Counted from the stretch's first letter, positions 48,259-56,823 are shown. The stretch is DNA of 64,000 nucleotides from Haloferula sp. BvORR071 (GCF_000739615.1 NZ_BATP01000003.1:372001-436000), one strand, 5' to 3'. The notes: generated from the letters alone by a model not told the origin. Translations and numbers: made by a program.

Positions 48259-50201
48259 TCGTGGCCGATGCGGAATTTGTGGAGGATGCGCTGCGCGGAC
48301 CAGTTGATGCCCAGCACCATGATGAAGAGGACCAGGCCAACCACGAAGAGCGCCCGGTAGTGGACGCTGCCGAAGGGCACCTCACCCAGCTCCTGTGCAA
48401 TGATGCCGGTCAGGGTGTGAGCCGGCTGGAAGAAGACCCCGAGCCCCTCGCTGAAATCAGGAATTTCGATGCGGTTACCGGCAACCAGCAGCACCACCAT
48501 GGTCTCACCGATCACGCGGCCGAGACCTAACAGCACGGCCGCCAGAATGCCGGAAATCGCGGCGGGACAGACCACGCGGAAGATCGTCTGGAGCTTAGAG
48601 GCACCCAACGCATCGGAAGCCTCGGCAAAGGCTGAAGGCACGTTGTTGAGCGCGTCTTCCGAAAGAGTGAAGATCGTCGGGATCGCCATCAGGCCGAGCA
48701 AGCAGCCGGCGGTGAACATATTGAGGCGCTGCTGGATGGGGAAACCCGGCACCCAGGAAAAGGCGTCCTTGGTCGAGTTCTCCTGCAGCAAGGTGCCGAG
48801 TACCGCGATGCCAAGGAAGCCCAGCACCACCGAAGGAATCGCCTGCAGGAACTCAATGGTGGGCTTGATGAAATTCTGCTCACGGCGACCAGCAAGCTGA
48901 TTGGTGTAGATCGCCGCACCCACTCCAAGCGGGATTGCCAAGGCCAGCGCAATGATCGCGATCAACAAGGAGCCCACAAAGAGCGGGATGATCCCGTAGA
49001 AGTCCTGCCATTCACCGCCTGTGATCCAGTCGCGGCCGGCAATAAAGCCCCAGAGTGTGGATCCCAGACCGACGGGCAGGTCATACTTCCATGCCTCCAT
49101 CTTGCCGACCGTGTCGCCCACCTCGTTTTGATATTCGGGCAGGGCCTTGCGGAAGGCGGAGAGATAGCGATTGGCCTTCTCGTCCTCGAGCTTGGCGGGG
49201 AGCTTGGCGAGAATCTCGCTGGCCGACTTGCCGAGGGTGGCATTGGCGTCGCGAAATTCGCCCATCCGTGCCAGCACCGGCTCGACCGCGGCCTTGAAAT
49301 CGACCGGCTCGGTGGTCACCGCCGCTTGGGCATCGGCCTCCAACTGGGTCTTGAGTTCGGGCTTATTTGTCTTCGCGGCAGCCTCCAGCAGGGTGGCGCG
49401 CTTGGTGATCTCGATCTCGTGAAGGGTGGCTCCTTCCTTGGTGGCCTTGACCACATCGCCGGACTCGGAAATCAGCGTGTCGAGTGCCGAGGATGCCTCT
49501 GAAAATTCATCAATCGTCGCCTTGAAGTCGGCGAAGGGGGCCGCCGCCTCGGCCTTCTTGGCGGCAAGCTGTTCGTCCACGGCGGTGATGAAGGGCGGAT
49601 CCTCGGTGGAGAGCGGATCGCGGTCCGCCAGGACATTGAGCAGGCCGGTGACTTCCTCTGAAGTGAGGTGCGGCGCCGGCGGCAGTCCTTTACCTGCCTT
49701 GCCGGCGATCGCCTTGGCGGCCAGCTCTTTGTATTTCGCCGTGAGGCTTGCCTGGAGATCCTTCGGGATCTCGCCGCCCTCCCCCACCCCTTCCTTGACC
49801 CGCTGGAGCGCGCTCTGCGCCGGGGTCACGGTCTCATTCACATAGGTGACAATCGCGGTGGCCTCCGCCGAGCGCAGGAACTCGCGGCGGCAGGCGGAGT
49901 TGACCTGGGCGAAGTAGGCACGGTTGAGCAGGGATGACATCTGCTCGTGGGCGGTGAGGTCCTTGCGCGGGAAATCCACGAACTCCAGACCGGCCTTGCG
50001 GTAGAGTTCCAGCTCCTTGCGGTAGTCCGGGAAGAAGCCGGCCCCCTCGCGGACGAGGAAGACGATGATCAGGACCAGAATGACGATGGTCAGGCCCGCA
50101 TTGGCCCCGAAAAAGGCCCGGATCAGGCCATCGGTGCCGCGGCCCTTGCGGCGGAAGGGGTGACCGGCAGGAACTGGGGATGGCGAAGAGGATTCCGGCA
50201 T
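48255..50201 (-). CDS. pstC: Phosphate ABC transporter permease PstC with large periplasmic insertion
   Basis: The product has 648 residues, about twice the usual size of PstC. TM1 is at ~33-53 (ANAGLTIVILVLIIVFLVRE). Residues ~54-395 are an inserted, largely helical and Glu/Lys/Ala-rich domain with no family I recognise. The normal permease core starts at ~400 (FYGIIPLFVGSLLIAIIALALAIP), with the EAA loop ALNNVPSAFAEASDALGASKLQT and further helices to the end. The core is ordinary, so transport should be retained; the insert faces the periplasm if TM1 is inside-to-outside. It could contact PstS or sense phosphate. Confidence 0.93.
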   Translation of the reverse strand: MPESSSPSPVPAGHPFRRKGRGTDGLIRAFFGANAGLTIVILVLIIVFLVREGAGFFPDYRKELELYRKAGLEFVDFPRKDLTAHEQMSSLLNRAYFAQVNSACRREFLRSAEATAIVTYVNETVTPAQSALQRVKEGVGEGGEIPKDLQASLTAKYKELAAKAIAGKAGKGLPPAPHLTSEEVTGLLNVLADRDPLSTEDPPFITAVDEQLAAKKAEAAAPFADFKATIDEFSEASSALDTLISESGDVVKATKEGATLHEIEITKRATLLEAAAKTNKPELKTQLEADAQAAVTTEPVDFKAAVEPVLARMGEFRDANATLGKSASEILAKLPAKLEDEKANRYLSAFRKALPEYQNEVGDTVGKMEAWKYDLPVGLGSTLWGFIAGRDWITGGEWQDFYGIIPLFVGSLLIAIIALALAIPLGVGAAIYTNQLAGRREQNFIKPTIEFLQAIPSVVLGFLGIAVLGTLLQENSTKDAFSWVPGFPIQQRLNMFTAGCLLGLMAIPTIFTLSEDALNNVPSAFAEASDALGASKLQTIFRVVCPAAISGILAAVLLGLGRVIGETMVVLLVAGNRIEIPDFSEGLGVFFQPAHTLTGIIAQELGEVPFGSVHYRALFVVGLVLFIMVLGINWSAQRILHKFRIGHE

Positions 50202-50244
50202 GCGTTGCGTGCGGGGGCGAACGTGAAGGCGCTGCGTGGAAATG

Positions 50245-50279
50245 GCAATCCCGGCGGGGCTTCCCCGCGCCGGGATTGC
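50245..50279 (-). other. Strong intergenic hairpin between pstS and pstC
   Basis: GCAATCCCGGC (50245-50255) pairs with GCCGGGATTGC (50269-50279), with an inner GGGG/CCCC, and there is no T-run. It sits in the 103-bp gap of the pst operon. In similar operons such a stem protects the upstream mRNA so that the binding protein is made in excess. Confidence 0.55.
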
Positions 50280-50304
50280 GTGTCGAAAACGTCAGAGGCT
50301 AGGA

Positions 50305-51117
50305 CTACTTCGGCACGAAACCGAGGCTCTTGGCGATCTTCTGGCCTTCAGCGCCGGTGGCGAAGTCCACGAAGGCCTTGGTGGTGGCGTCCGCATTCTC
50401 CGGCACGTAGTAGTAGCAGGCGCGGCTGTAGGCGTATTTGGTCGCGTTGGCGGCCACCGGCTCTACGCCATCGATGGTCACGTCAATGAGACCGCTCTTC
50501 TTGGAGTAAGCCAGGCCAACGTAGCCGATGCCGTTCTTGTTCTTGGCGACTTCCTCGGCGATCTGCTCATTGCCGGCGAGCTTCTGGGAGCTGCCAGCGT
50601 AGTTCTTGCCGCCCATGGCGAGGGTCTGCCAGTCCTTGTAGGTGCCGGAGGAGGTGTTGCGGGTGTAGATCGAGATCGCACCCGGGGCACCGCCGACTTC
50701 GCTCCAATCCTTCACCGCGCCGGTGAAGATCTTGGCGACTTGGTCCTTGGTGAGGCTCTTGACCTTATTGGAATTGTTGACGACCACCACGATCATGTCG
50801 TGGCAGGCTTCCACTTCATTGAGCTTGATGCCCTTGGCGCGGGCGGCGGTGATTTCTTCCGGCTTGGCCTTGCGCGAGGACATGCCGATCTGCGCGGTGC
50901 CATTGGCCAGTGCCGGGAAGGCGGTCGAGGACCCTTCGGCAGCGATCTCAATCTTCACGTCCGGGTTCTTCGCCTTGAAGGCTTCCTTGAGCTGGGGCAC
51001 GAGCTTGGCGCCCAGGGTATCGGAGCCCTTGATGCTGATGGTCTGTGCGCCGGCGGTGGCGGCGAGCATGGCTCCCGCGAAGAGGCTGGCGGCGGTGAAT
51101 CGGATGGAATTGCGCAT
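50305..51117 (-). CDS. pstS: Phosphate-binding protein PstS
   Basis: A 270-residue periplasmic binding protein of the shorter PBP-like PstS type. Signal peptide SLFAGAMLAATAGAQ (to about residue 24). Ligand-loop segments include KGSDTL (Ser/Thr that hold phosphate), GTAQIGMSSRKAKPEE and YTRNTSSGTYKDW. Start MRNSIRF at 51117 gives the leader; the frame runs on to 51189 without support. First gene of the pst operon and divergent from the phosphate porin gene; Pho-box-like repeats lie between them. Confidence 0.93.
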   Translation of the reverse strand: MRNSIRFTAASLFAGAMLAATAGAQTISIKGSDTLGAKLVPQLKEAFKAKNPDVKIEIAAEGSSTAFPALANGTAQIGMSSRKAKPEEITAARAKGIKLNEVEACHDMIVVVVNNSNKVKSLTKDQVAKIFTGAVKDWSEVGGAPGAISIYTRNTSSGTYKDWQTLAMGGKNYAGSSQKLAGNEQIAEEVAKNKNGIGYVGLAYSKKSGLIDVTIDGVEPVAANATKYAYSRACYYYVPENADATTKAFVDFATGAEGQKIAKSLGFVPK

Positions 51118-51400
51118 GATGTGATGATGGATTTCCACGCCGCGAACGGCGTCGACGGCATGGATGCCAGCAACGTCACAAAGGTCCACCGGCTCTCTGT
51201 GACAGGTTCGTCACGAAACCTAGCCGCACAAGCGGGCGGAGAAGCAATGCAGCCCTAGAACCATCAGTGATTCAGGGCTTCACACCCCAATGTGACAGGA
51301 ACGTCACCACGAGATTCTGTCACATACGCGTCACAATCGCTGGTTTCTCCGCCGTCGCCGGGCAGGCCCAAGCTCCCGGACACTTGCTTCCATACCATCC
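51118..51400. promoter_or_regulatory. Divergent Pho-type control region between pstS and porin
   Basis: These 283 bp hold GTGAC-AGGTTC-GTCAC (51199-51214), GTGAC-AGGAAC-GTCAC (51292-51307) and an 11-bp-spaced direct repeat TGTCACATACG/CGTCACA (51318-51335). The last has the spacing of PhoB boxes. Both flanking genes are phosphate-uptake genes, so a shared Pho switch is likely; PhoB/PhoR are not in the window. Confidence 0.6.
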
Positions 51401-52711
51401 ATGAAACAAAACACCATCCGACTGAAGACCGTGGCGCTCGCCGCCTGTGGTCTCTCCAGCATGGCCTTTGCCGGTGAACCCGAGCCCGCACCCGCCGCCG
51501 CCGACAGCGGGTCGGTCGTGAATGACTTCAACTTCTGCTCCTGGCTGTCGAGCAAGCCGGGGACGATCAAGGGCATCCCGGAAAACCCGGTGATCCAGAG
51601 CGTGGTCTTCGAAGGCCGCTTCCACTGGAACGCCGCCTATGTGGACGGCGAGGGCACGAACGGTCAGGATTTCAGCGAGACCTACACGGATGCACGCCGC
51701 TTCCGTCTGGGCGGCAAGATCGGCTTCCTGAACTACTTCGCCTACAAGGGCGTGGTCAACATGGTGGACGACCAGCGCTTCAACGGCGGCGAGCTGCACT
51801 ATGGCTACCAGGACTTCGACGAGTCCTTCCTGACCTTCGACGCGGTCAAGGCCTTCGGGATCTCCGGTCTGGACACCCTCTTGATCAACTACGGCCGCGT
51901 GAAGTGGCACGGCGGCCTGGAGGCACGCACCTCCTCGAACGCGCTGCTGACAGTGGAGCGCTCCGCGATCTCCAACAAGCTCTACCAGAGCGCACGCCCG
52001 ACAGGTGTGTTCGTGAATGCGAGCAAGGGCAAGCTGAGCGGGACCATGGGGGTCTATAGCAGCGACGAGAAGACCGACGAATTCGGCGTGGATGACGGCA
52101 ACCCCGAGGGTTGGGGCGGCTGGAACGATGGCCTGATCTACAACGCCGAGTTGCTCTATTCCGCAACCGATGACCTGCGCTTCGGCTGGGAACTCCTCTA
52201 CAACAATGCCGACGAGCGCCTCGCCAACGAGGACTCCCTGCTGGACTACCGCTGGGCGACCACCCTGTCCGCGGAATACGCGATCGGCCAAGGCGGCGTG
52301 AACATCGAGGGCATCTACGGCGACAACGGCGACGAGCGGATGCAGAGCAACGCTGCCCGCCGTGGCAACTTCTGGGCCTTCGTGGTGACTCCCTACTACT
52401 GGATCGTCCCGGCCAAGCTGCAGGCGGTGGTGCAGTACCAGTATGCCGGCTCCGAGGAGGACCAGGGCATCCGCACCAACAGCCGCTATGTGCGCGCCAC
52501 CAACTACGGCGGCGGCGGCAACCCGAACATCGTCAACGGCGGCCGCGGCGACGAACTGCACACGCTGTATGCGGGCCTGAACTACCTGGTCTGCGGCGAC
52601 AACCTGAAGTTCCAGCTTGGCGCGGAACTCACGCACCTGGAGACCCCACATTCGGGTGACGGAGATGTGGATGCCATCACCTATCAGTTTGGCTTCCGCA
52701 CCTTCTTCTGA
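51401..52711 (+). CDS. Phosphate-selective outer-membrane porin (OprO/OprP type)
   Basis: A 436-residue beta-barrel protein with signal peptide (LAACGLSSMAFA) and a C-terminal aromatic end (YQFGFRTFF) typical of OMP insertion signals. Alternating strands and segments such as EGRFHWNAAYVDGEG, RRFRLGGKIGF, LNYGRVKWHGG-like INYGRVKWHGGLEA and SRYVRATNYGG match my memory of the OprO/OprP phosphate-porin family. It would let phosphate or pyrophosphate cross the outer membrane to PstS. Divergent from pstS with Pho-box-like repeats between, and closed by a strong terminator. Confidence 0.88.
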   Translation: MKQNTIRLKTVALAACGLSSMAFAGEPEPAPAAADSGSVVNDFNFCSWLSSKPGTIKGIPENPVIQSVVFEGRFHWNAAYVDGEGTNGQDFSETYTDARRFRLGGKIGFLNYFAYKGVVNMVDDQRFNGGELHYGYQDFDESFLTFDAVKAFGISGLDTLLINYGRVKWHGGLEARTSSNALLTVERSAISNKLYQSARPTGVFVNASKGKLSGTMGVYSSDEKTDEFGVDDGNPEGWGGWNDGLIYNAELLYSATDDLRFGWELLYNNADERLANEDSLLDYRWATTLSAEYAIGQGGVNIEGIYGDNGDERMQSNAARRGNFWAFVVTPYYWIVPAKLQAVVQYQYAGSEEDQGIRTNSRYVRATNYGGGGNPNIVNGGRGDELHTLYAGLNYLVCGDNLKFQLGAELTHLETPHSGDGDVDAITYQFGFRTFF

Positions 52712-52747
52712 TTTACTTTAGCGTTTTCTTGGTTCAGTTGCTCGATT

Positions 52748-52781
52748 GGCACCGGTCTGTGAGGACCGGTGCCTTTCTTTT
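52748..52781 (+). terminator. Rho-independent terminator after the porin gene
   Basis: GGCACCGGTC and GACCGGTGCC form a perfect 10-bp stem around the loop TGTGAG, followed by TTTCTTTT. It lies 36 bp after the porin stop. Confidence 0.9.
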
Positions 52782-52799
52782 GAAAGCATCAATCACCAA

Positions 52800-52840
52800 T
52801 CCTCCAATCATCAATCGGAGTGCGCTTCGCGATTGGAGGA
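52800..52840 (-). terminator. Hairpin downstream of the ROK-like gene (weak terminator)
   Basis: TCCTCCAATC (52800-52809) and GATTGGAGGA (52831-52840) form a perfect 10-bp stem with a 21-nt loop just past the minus-strand gene stop. The downstream tract is T-rich but interrupted, so termination may be weak or rely also on the adjacent porin terminator. Confidence 0.4.
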
Positions 52841-52847
52841 GAGGAGA

Positions 52848-54260
52848 TTATACGGCCGCGAGGCTGGCGGCGGCGACGGCTTGGCCGTGGCGCTTGGTCT
52901 TCTCGTCCGGCACCACGAGCTTGATGCGCAGCTCGGGGAATTCGGTCGCGAGGACTTTCTCTGCCTCGGCGATGATGATGCTGCCACCTTCACCGGAGGT
53001 CACGCGGCCGAGGATCAGCAGATTGCGGATCTCGTAGAAATCCGCGTAGTGCGCGATGGCGTAGCCGAAGCAGACACCGATGGTTTCGTAGATTTGCCGG
53101 GCGCGTTCGTCGCCAGCCTTCATGGCGGTTTGGACTTCCACCAGCTGCTCCGGGAAGGGCATGTTACCGAACTCGAAACCTGCGGCCTTGGCCAAGCGGG
53201 CCACGCCTTGCTGGGAGAAGAACTGCACACCGCAGCCTTCGTCGCCGCTCCATTCGTCGAGCGGGCCATTCTCGCGGTAGTCCACCGGGGCGAAGGCCAG
53301 TTCATTGAGCCAGGGGCGGATCGAGCCGTTGGGATCGACGTAGCCGGCGGCCTCGCTGGTGCCCATGGCGACGCCGAGCACGGCGTTTTCGTTGAGCGAC
53401 ATGGAGCCGGCCAGAGCGGTCACTTCGCCGTCGTTGACGACCTCGAAGGGGATGTTTTCCCAGCGCTCCTGAAGTTCGAAGAACATGCCGCGGATGCGAG
53501 CCTCGAAGTCGGCCTCGCTGACGCCACGGAAGAGCGAGGCGGCGCGGACTTCATTGTTCACATAGACGCCGGCGGAGCTGCCGCCGATGGCATCGACACG
53601 CGGCAGGTGGGCCGCGGCGCGGAGCAGAGAGTCTTGAACGCCCTCGATGTGGTAGGAGGGGTCGCTCTGGAAATAGGGATCCCAGACAATCTCCTCGGAG
53701 AAGACCACTTCGCCATCGACCACGGCGGCGCACTTGCGGTCCGAGCCACCGAGGTCGAAGCCGATCCGGCAGCCGCCGAGATGGCGGCCCAAAGCGATCG
53801 TCTCGCTGGATTCCACGGGAAGCTCTTCCTTGGCAACAGCTTGGAAAGAGATCGGCTCGCCGAAGATTTTCTGGCCGATGAAAGTGCTGTCGAACTCACG
53901 GGCGCCAGCCGGTCCGTAGATCGCGGCCAAGGCGGGGACGAGTTCCGGCGCGCCGGAGATCAGGACTCGGCTGCCGCCCTTCTGCCAGAGGAGGAATTTG
54001 AGGATGCGCTCGACGTAGCGCAGGGTCATTCCGGCGTGCTCTGCGGTCTCCGGCAGCAGCGGCGAGGACCAACGGAAAGCGGTGCCGTCCGGGCGGACCA
54101 AGGCCAGATCGAGCTGGCGGGAATCCGCGCGATCCCCCGCAAGCTCGCGGTAGGCGCGGTTCCAGAGAACGGCCGGCAGGAAGAATGGATCGAGAACTGG
54201 CAGGCAGGTAGCTTGGATACGGGAGGGACTGGGTGCAATGGCCGTCATGAGCAGTCGCAT
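52848..54260 (-). CDS. ROK-like sugar kinase/actin-fold ATPase
   Basis: A 470-residue product whose middle (from residue ~165) has the actin/hexokinase fold: phosphate-1 motif IGFDLGGSDRKCAAVVDGE, VVNDGEVTALAG and phosphate-2-type GVAMGTSEAAGYVD with a later NLLILGRVTSGEGG. A ~160-residue N-terminal extension precedes it. The set points to a ROK-family-like glucokinase/sugar kinase; substrate unknown. It lacks the CxCGxxGC zinc motif of classical ROK members, so the call is to the fold. Second Met at 54248 is an alternative start. Divergent from feoA. Confidence 0.65.
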   Translation of the reverse strand: MRLLMTAIAPSPSRIQATCLPVLDPFFLPAVLWNRAYRELAGDRADSRQLDLALVRPDGTAFRWSSPLLPETAEHAGMTLRYVERILKFLLWQKGGSRVLISGAPELVPALAAIYGPAGAREFDSTFIGQKIFGEPISFQAVAKEELPVESSETIALGRHLGGCRIGFDLGGSDRKCAAVVDGEVVFSEEIVWDPYFQSDPSYHIEGVQDSLLRAAAHLPRVDAIGGSSAGVYVNNEVRAASLFRGVSEADFEARIRGMFFELQERWENIPFEVVNDGEVTALAGSMSLNENAVLGVAMGTSEAAGYVDPNGSIRPWLNELAFAPVDYRENGPLDEWSGDEGCGVQFFSQQGVARLAKAAGFEFGNMPFPEQLVEVQTAMKAGDERARQIYETIGVCFGYAIAHYADFYEIRNLLILGRVTSGEGGSIIIAEAEKVLATEFPELRIKLVVPDEKTKRHGQAVAAASLAAV

Positions 54261-54297
54261 CTAGAGCCAAATCCTGCCGGAATGGAATGATTTAATG

Positions 54298-54320
54298 CGC
54301 AAAAGGACACGGCTTTTGCG
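54298..54320. promoter_or_regulatory. Inverted repeat in the ROK-like / feoA divergent region
   Basis: CGCAAAAG and CTTTTGCG (8-bp perfect arms, 7-bp spacer) sit between the divergent genes. It could be an operator. A second inverted pair TGCAA...TTGCA (54362-54382) is nearer feoA. Neither matches the classical Fur box well. Confidence 0.35.
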
Positions 54321-54397
54321 AATGCTTACAGGATTTTCAGAAGCGTCTCCGGGATTCTTGTTGCAAACCCATCTCAATTGCAGGAGCCTAACTGCAC

Positions 54398-54649
54398 ATG
54401 GCGCTCGCGACGGCCAACGATTTGCATGCCGATAGCTTGGTCAGCTTGAGCCAAGCCAAGGTCGGCTGTGATTTCCAGATCAAGGTGCTGTCCGGTCCTG
54501 CTTGTGACCAGCTCCGCGACCTCGGTTTTTGCGAGACCTTGCAGGTGAGGAAGCTGGCGGATGGCCGCAACTTGATCTGCTCCGTCTGCGGCACGCGGCT
54601 CGCGTTGAGCCGCGAATTGGCCAGCCAGGTGATGGTGGCTGTGGCTTGA
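54398..54649 (+). CDS. feoA: FeoA-domain protein
   Basis: An 83-residue SH3-like FeoA: DQLRDLGFCETLQVRKLADG and ICSVCGTRLALSRELASQVMV (quoted in parts) follow the family pattern of a small beta-barrel that regulates FeoB. A CSVC motif is present in the second half. GGAG at 54383-54386 could be its ribosome-binding site. It starts 13 bp before feoB and forms one operon with it and the small Cys-rich gene. Confidence 0.88.
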   Translation: MALATANDLHADSLVSLSQAKVGCDFQIKVLSGPACDQLRDLGFCETLQVRKLADGRNLICSVCGTRLALSRELASQVMVAVA

Positions 54650-54662
54650 TTGATTTTTCAAA

Positions 54663-56561
54663 ATGTCCGGTTCGCTCGAAACCGTCGCCCTCGCCGGCAA
54701 CCCCAACGCCGGGAAAACCACGCTTTTCAACGCCCTGACAGGCTCCGCCCAGCGCACCGGCAACTACGCCGGGGTGACCGTGGCGCTGAAGTCCGGGGAG
54801 TTCTTCACCCCTCACGGCAAGAAGCTGCGGCTGGTGGACCTGCCTGGCTGCTACTCGCTGGATAGCGGCAGCCCTGATCAGGAACTGGCGCGCAATGCCC
54901 TGATGGGTGAGGTCGATGGCGAGCCCCGCCCGGACATCGTGGTCTGCGTGGTGGATGCCTCGAACCTCGAGCGGCATCTGGTGCTGACCTTGCAGGTGAT
55001 CGAGCTGGGCCTGCCGGTGGTGGTGGCGCTGAACATGGTGGACATGGCCGAGAAGGCCGGTCTGCGGCTCGATCCCGCGAAGCTTTCCGAAGAACTCGGT
55101 GTGCCGGTGGTGCCAGTGCAGGCGAATGCCAACAAGGGCATCGTGGAGCTGAAGCAAGCGCTGCGGCACCCCTTCCCTCCTGCGGCGGAAACGCCCTGGA
55201 AAGGTGCGACGGAGGAAGAGAGCGGTGAACGCCGCCGGGCACTCGCGTTGCGGATCTGCGAGGTCGCTGCACGGCGGCCGGACGGCCACATGTCGACGCT
55301 TTCCGACAAGCTCGACCAGTGGCTGCTGCACCCGGTGATCGGATGGGTGGCGTTCTTCGTGATCATGCTCTTGCTCTTCTGGAGCATCTTCTCCTTCGCC
55401 TCGATTCCGATGGATGCGATCGAGTCGGGCAAGGATTGGCTCGGCACCCAGGCCGAAGCCTGGATGACTGCGAAGGCCGTGAACCCGGACCTCGTGAGTC
55501 TGGTGAAGGACGGCATCATCGAAGGTGTCGGCAGCGTAGTCGTCTTCCTGCCGCAGATCGTCCTGCTGTTCTTCTTCATCGGACTCTTGGAAAGCTCCGG
55601 CTACATGGCCCGCGCGGCCTTCCTGATGGACGGGCTGATGGGCAAGGCCGGCTTGAGCGGGAAGGCCTTCCTGCCCCTCTTCAGTTCTTATGCGTGCGCG
55701 ATCCCGGGAATCATGGCGACGCGCACCATCGACTCGGCCAAGGAGCGGCTGGTGACCATCTTCGTCGCGCCGTGGATGAGCTGCTCGGCGCGCCTGCCGG
55801 TTTATCTGGTGCTGGTGCCACTGCTGTTAGGCGGCAAGGGTGGCTTTACCCAGGCGTTGGTGTTCTTCGGAGTTTATTCGCTGGGCACCCTGACCGCCTT
55901 CATCGTCGCGCGGGTTTTGCGCGGCAAGCTAGGTCCGGACCAAGAAGTGAAGCACTTCATGCTGGAGCTGCCGCCCTACCGTGCGCCGCAGTGGAGCTAC
56001 GTCTTCCGTCACGTGGCGGGACGCGCGGGTGCCTTCCTGCAGAAAGCCGGCACTGTGATTCTCGCGATCAGCGTCCTGATGTGGGCTGCGCAGACCTATC
56101 CGAAAAAGGAAGGCACGGAGGACAAGGGCGAGCTGCTCGACTACAGCGCGATGGGTCGCGTGGGGCATTTGACCGAGCCGCTGGTGAAGCCGCTGGGGCT
56201 CGATTGGCGCGGGGGCACCGCGATCCTCACCTCCTTCGCCGCGCGGGAAGTCTTCGTGACCTCGATGGCGCAGCTCTTCCACGTGGATGAGGGAGAGGAC
56301 GATGAGGCGACCCAGGCCAACCTACGCGACCGTCTGGCCAGCGAGACTTGGGACGACGGGCGGCCAATGTTCACTATTCCAGCGGTCCTCTCGCTGCTGG
56401 TGTTCTTCATCTACGCACTGCAGTGCCTCGCCACCTGTGCGGTGGTGGCGCGGGAATCCGGTTCGTGGAAGTGGGCTGCCGGGCAGTTCCTGTTCATGAG
56501 CGGCTTTGCCTACGTGGCGGCCTTGATTGTGTTCCAAGTGTCATCGATCTTCATCAAATGA
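54663..56561 (+). CDS. feoB: Ferrous iron transporter FeoB
   Basis: A 632-residue inner-membrane Fe(II) transporter. The N-terminal G domain has G1 GNPNAGKT at 12-19, G2/G3 NYAGVTV and DLPGCYSL, and G4-like NMVDMA. A helical spacer follows, then two Gate domains (VVFLPQIVLLFFFIGLLESSGYMARAAF and ILTSFAAREVFVTSMAQLF, quoted in parts) with the conserved Cys in SSYACAIPGIMATR. It is on the short side for FeoB. Its stop overlaps the next ATG (ATGA at 56558-56561). Confidence 0.96.
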   Translation: MSGSLETVALAGNPNAGKTTLFNALTGSAQRTGNYAGVTVALKSGEFFTPHGKKLRLVDLPGCYSLDSGSPDQELARNALMGEVDGEPRPDIVVCVVDASNLERHLVLTLQVIELGLPVVVALNMVDMAEKAGLRLDPAKLSEELGVPVVPVQANANKGIVELKQALRHPFPPAAETPWKGATEEESGERRRALALRICEVAARRPDGHMSTLSDKLDQWLLHPVIGWVAFFVIMLLLFWSIFSFASIPMDAIESGKDWLGTQAEAWMTAKAVNPDLVSLVKDGIIEGVGSVVVFLPQIVLLFFFIGLLESSGYMARAAFLMDGLMGKAGLSGKAFLPLFSSYACAIPGIMATRTIDSAKERLVTIFVAPWMSCSARLPVYLVLVPLLLGGKGGFTQALVFFGVYSLGTLTAFIVARVLRGKLGPDQEVKHFMLELPPYRAPQWSYVFRHVAGRAGAFLQKAGTVILAISVLMWAAQTYPKKEGTEDKGELLDYSAMGRVGHLTEPLVKPLGLDWRGGTAILTSFAAREVFVTSMAQLFHVDEGEDDEATQANLRDRLASETWDDGRPMFTIPAVLSLLVFFIYALQCLATCAVVARESGSWKWAAGQFLFMSGFAYVAALIVFQVSSIFIK

Positions 56562-56704
56562 ACGGCTGGGAAACGTGGATCATTGTTGGCGCGGTGGTGC
56601 TGGCCACGGCTTACTTGGCGCGGACTGCGACGCGCGGGAACAACAAGAAGAGCGGCTCCTGCGGGCATGATTGCGGGTGCGGGAAGAAGCCACTCGGCCG
56701 CTGA
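56558..56704 (+). CDS. FeoB-associated Cys-rich membrane mini-protein
   Basis: A 48-residue product: one membrane helix (WIIVGAVVLATAYLA) and a Cys-rich tail SGSCGHDCGCGKK. This matches the small FeoB-associated Cys-rich membrane proteins that replace FeoC in many bacteria. It overlaps the feoB stop by 4 bp (ATGA), so it is translationally coupled. The three Cys plus His could bind Fe(II), which is inference. Confidence 0.88.
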   Translation: MNGWETWIIVGAVVLATAYLARTATRGNNKKSGSCGHDCGCGKKPLGR

Positions 56705-56721
56705 ATGGCGGATTGCTTTCG

Positions 56722-56813
56722 ATAAGGAGCGGGGACCTTACTGTCCCCGGAGTGGTCCTCAAGAGCCGCTTCGCCCGGACGGTGCCAGCGACAGTAAGGT
56801 CGCTGCTCCTTAT
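56722..56813. repeat. REPIN-like doublet of two inverted hairpin units
   Basis: Left arm 56722-56745 and right arm 56790-56813 are inverted copies matching at 22 of 24 bases, beginning ATAAGGAGC. Each contains its own hairpin: GGGGAC-cttact-GTCCCC (56731-56748) and AGCGAC-agtaag-GTCGCT (56787-56804). The bases that differ between copies are compensated inside each stem. It lies in the gap between convergent genes. Confidence 0.75.
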
Positions 56814-56823
56814 TCCCGCCGTG

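Noticed and set aside
52746-54290. 514-codon plus-strand frame opposite the ROK-like kinase
   Set aside because: Antisense shadow; overlaps the porin terminator at its 5' end and has no domain.
54362-54382. Possible Fur box upstream of feoA
   Set aside because: The TGCAA...TTGCA inverted pair does not fit the GATAATGATAATCATTATC-type consensus; kept only as a weak inverted repeat.
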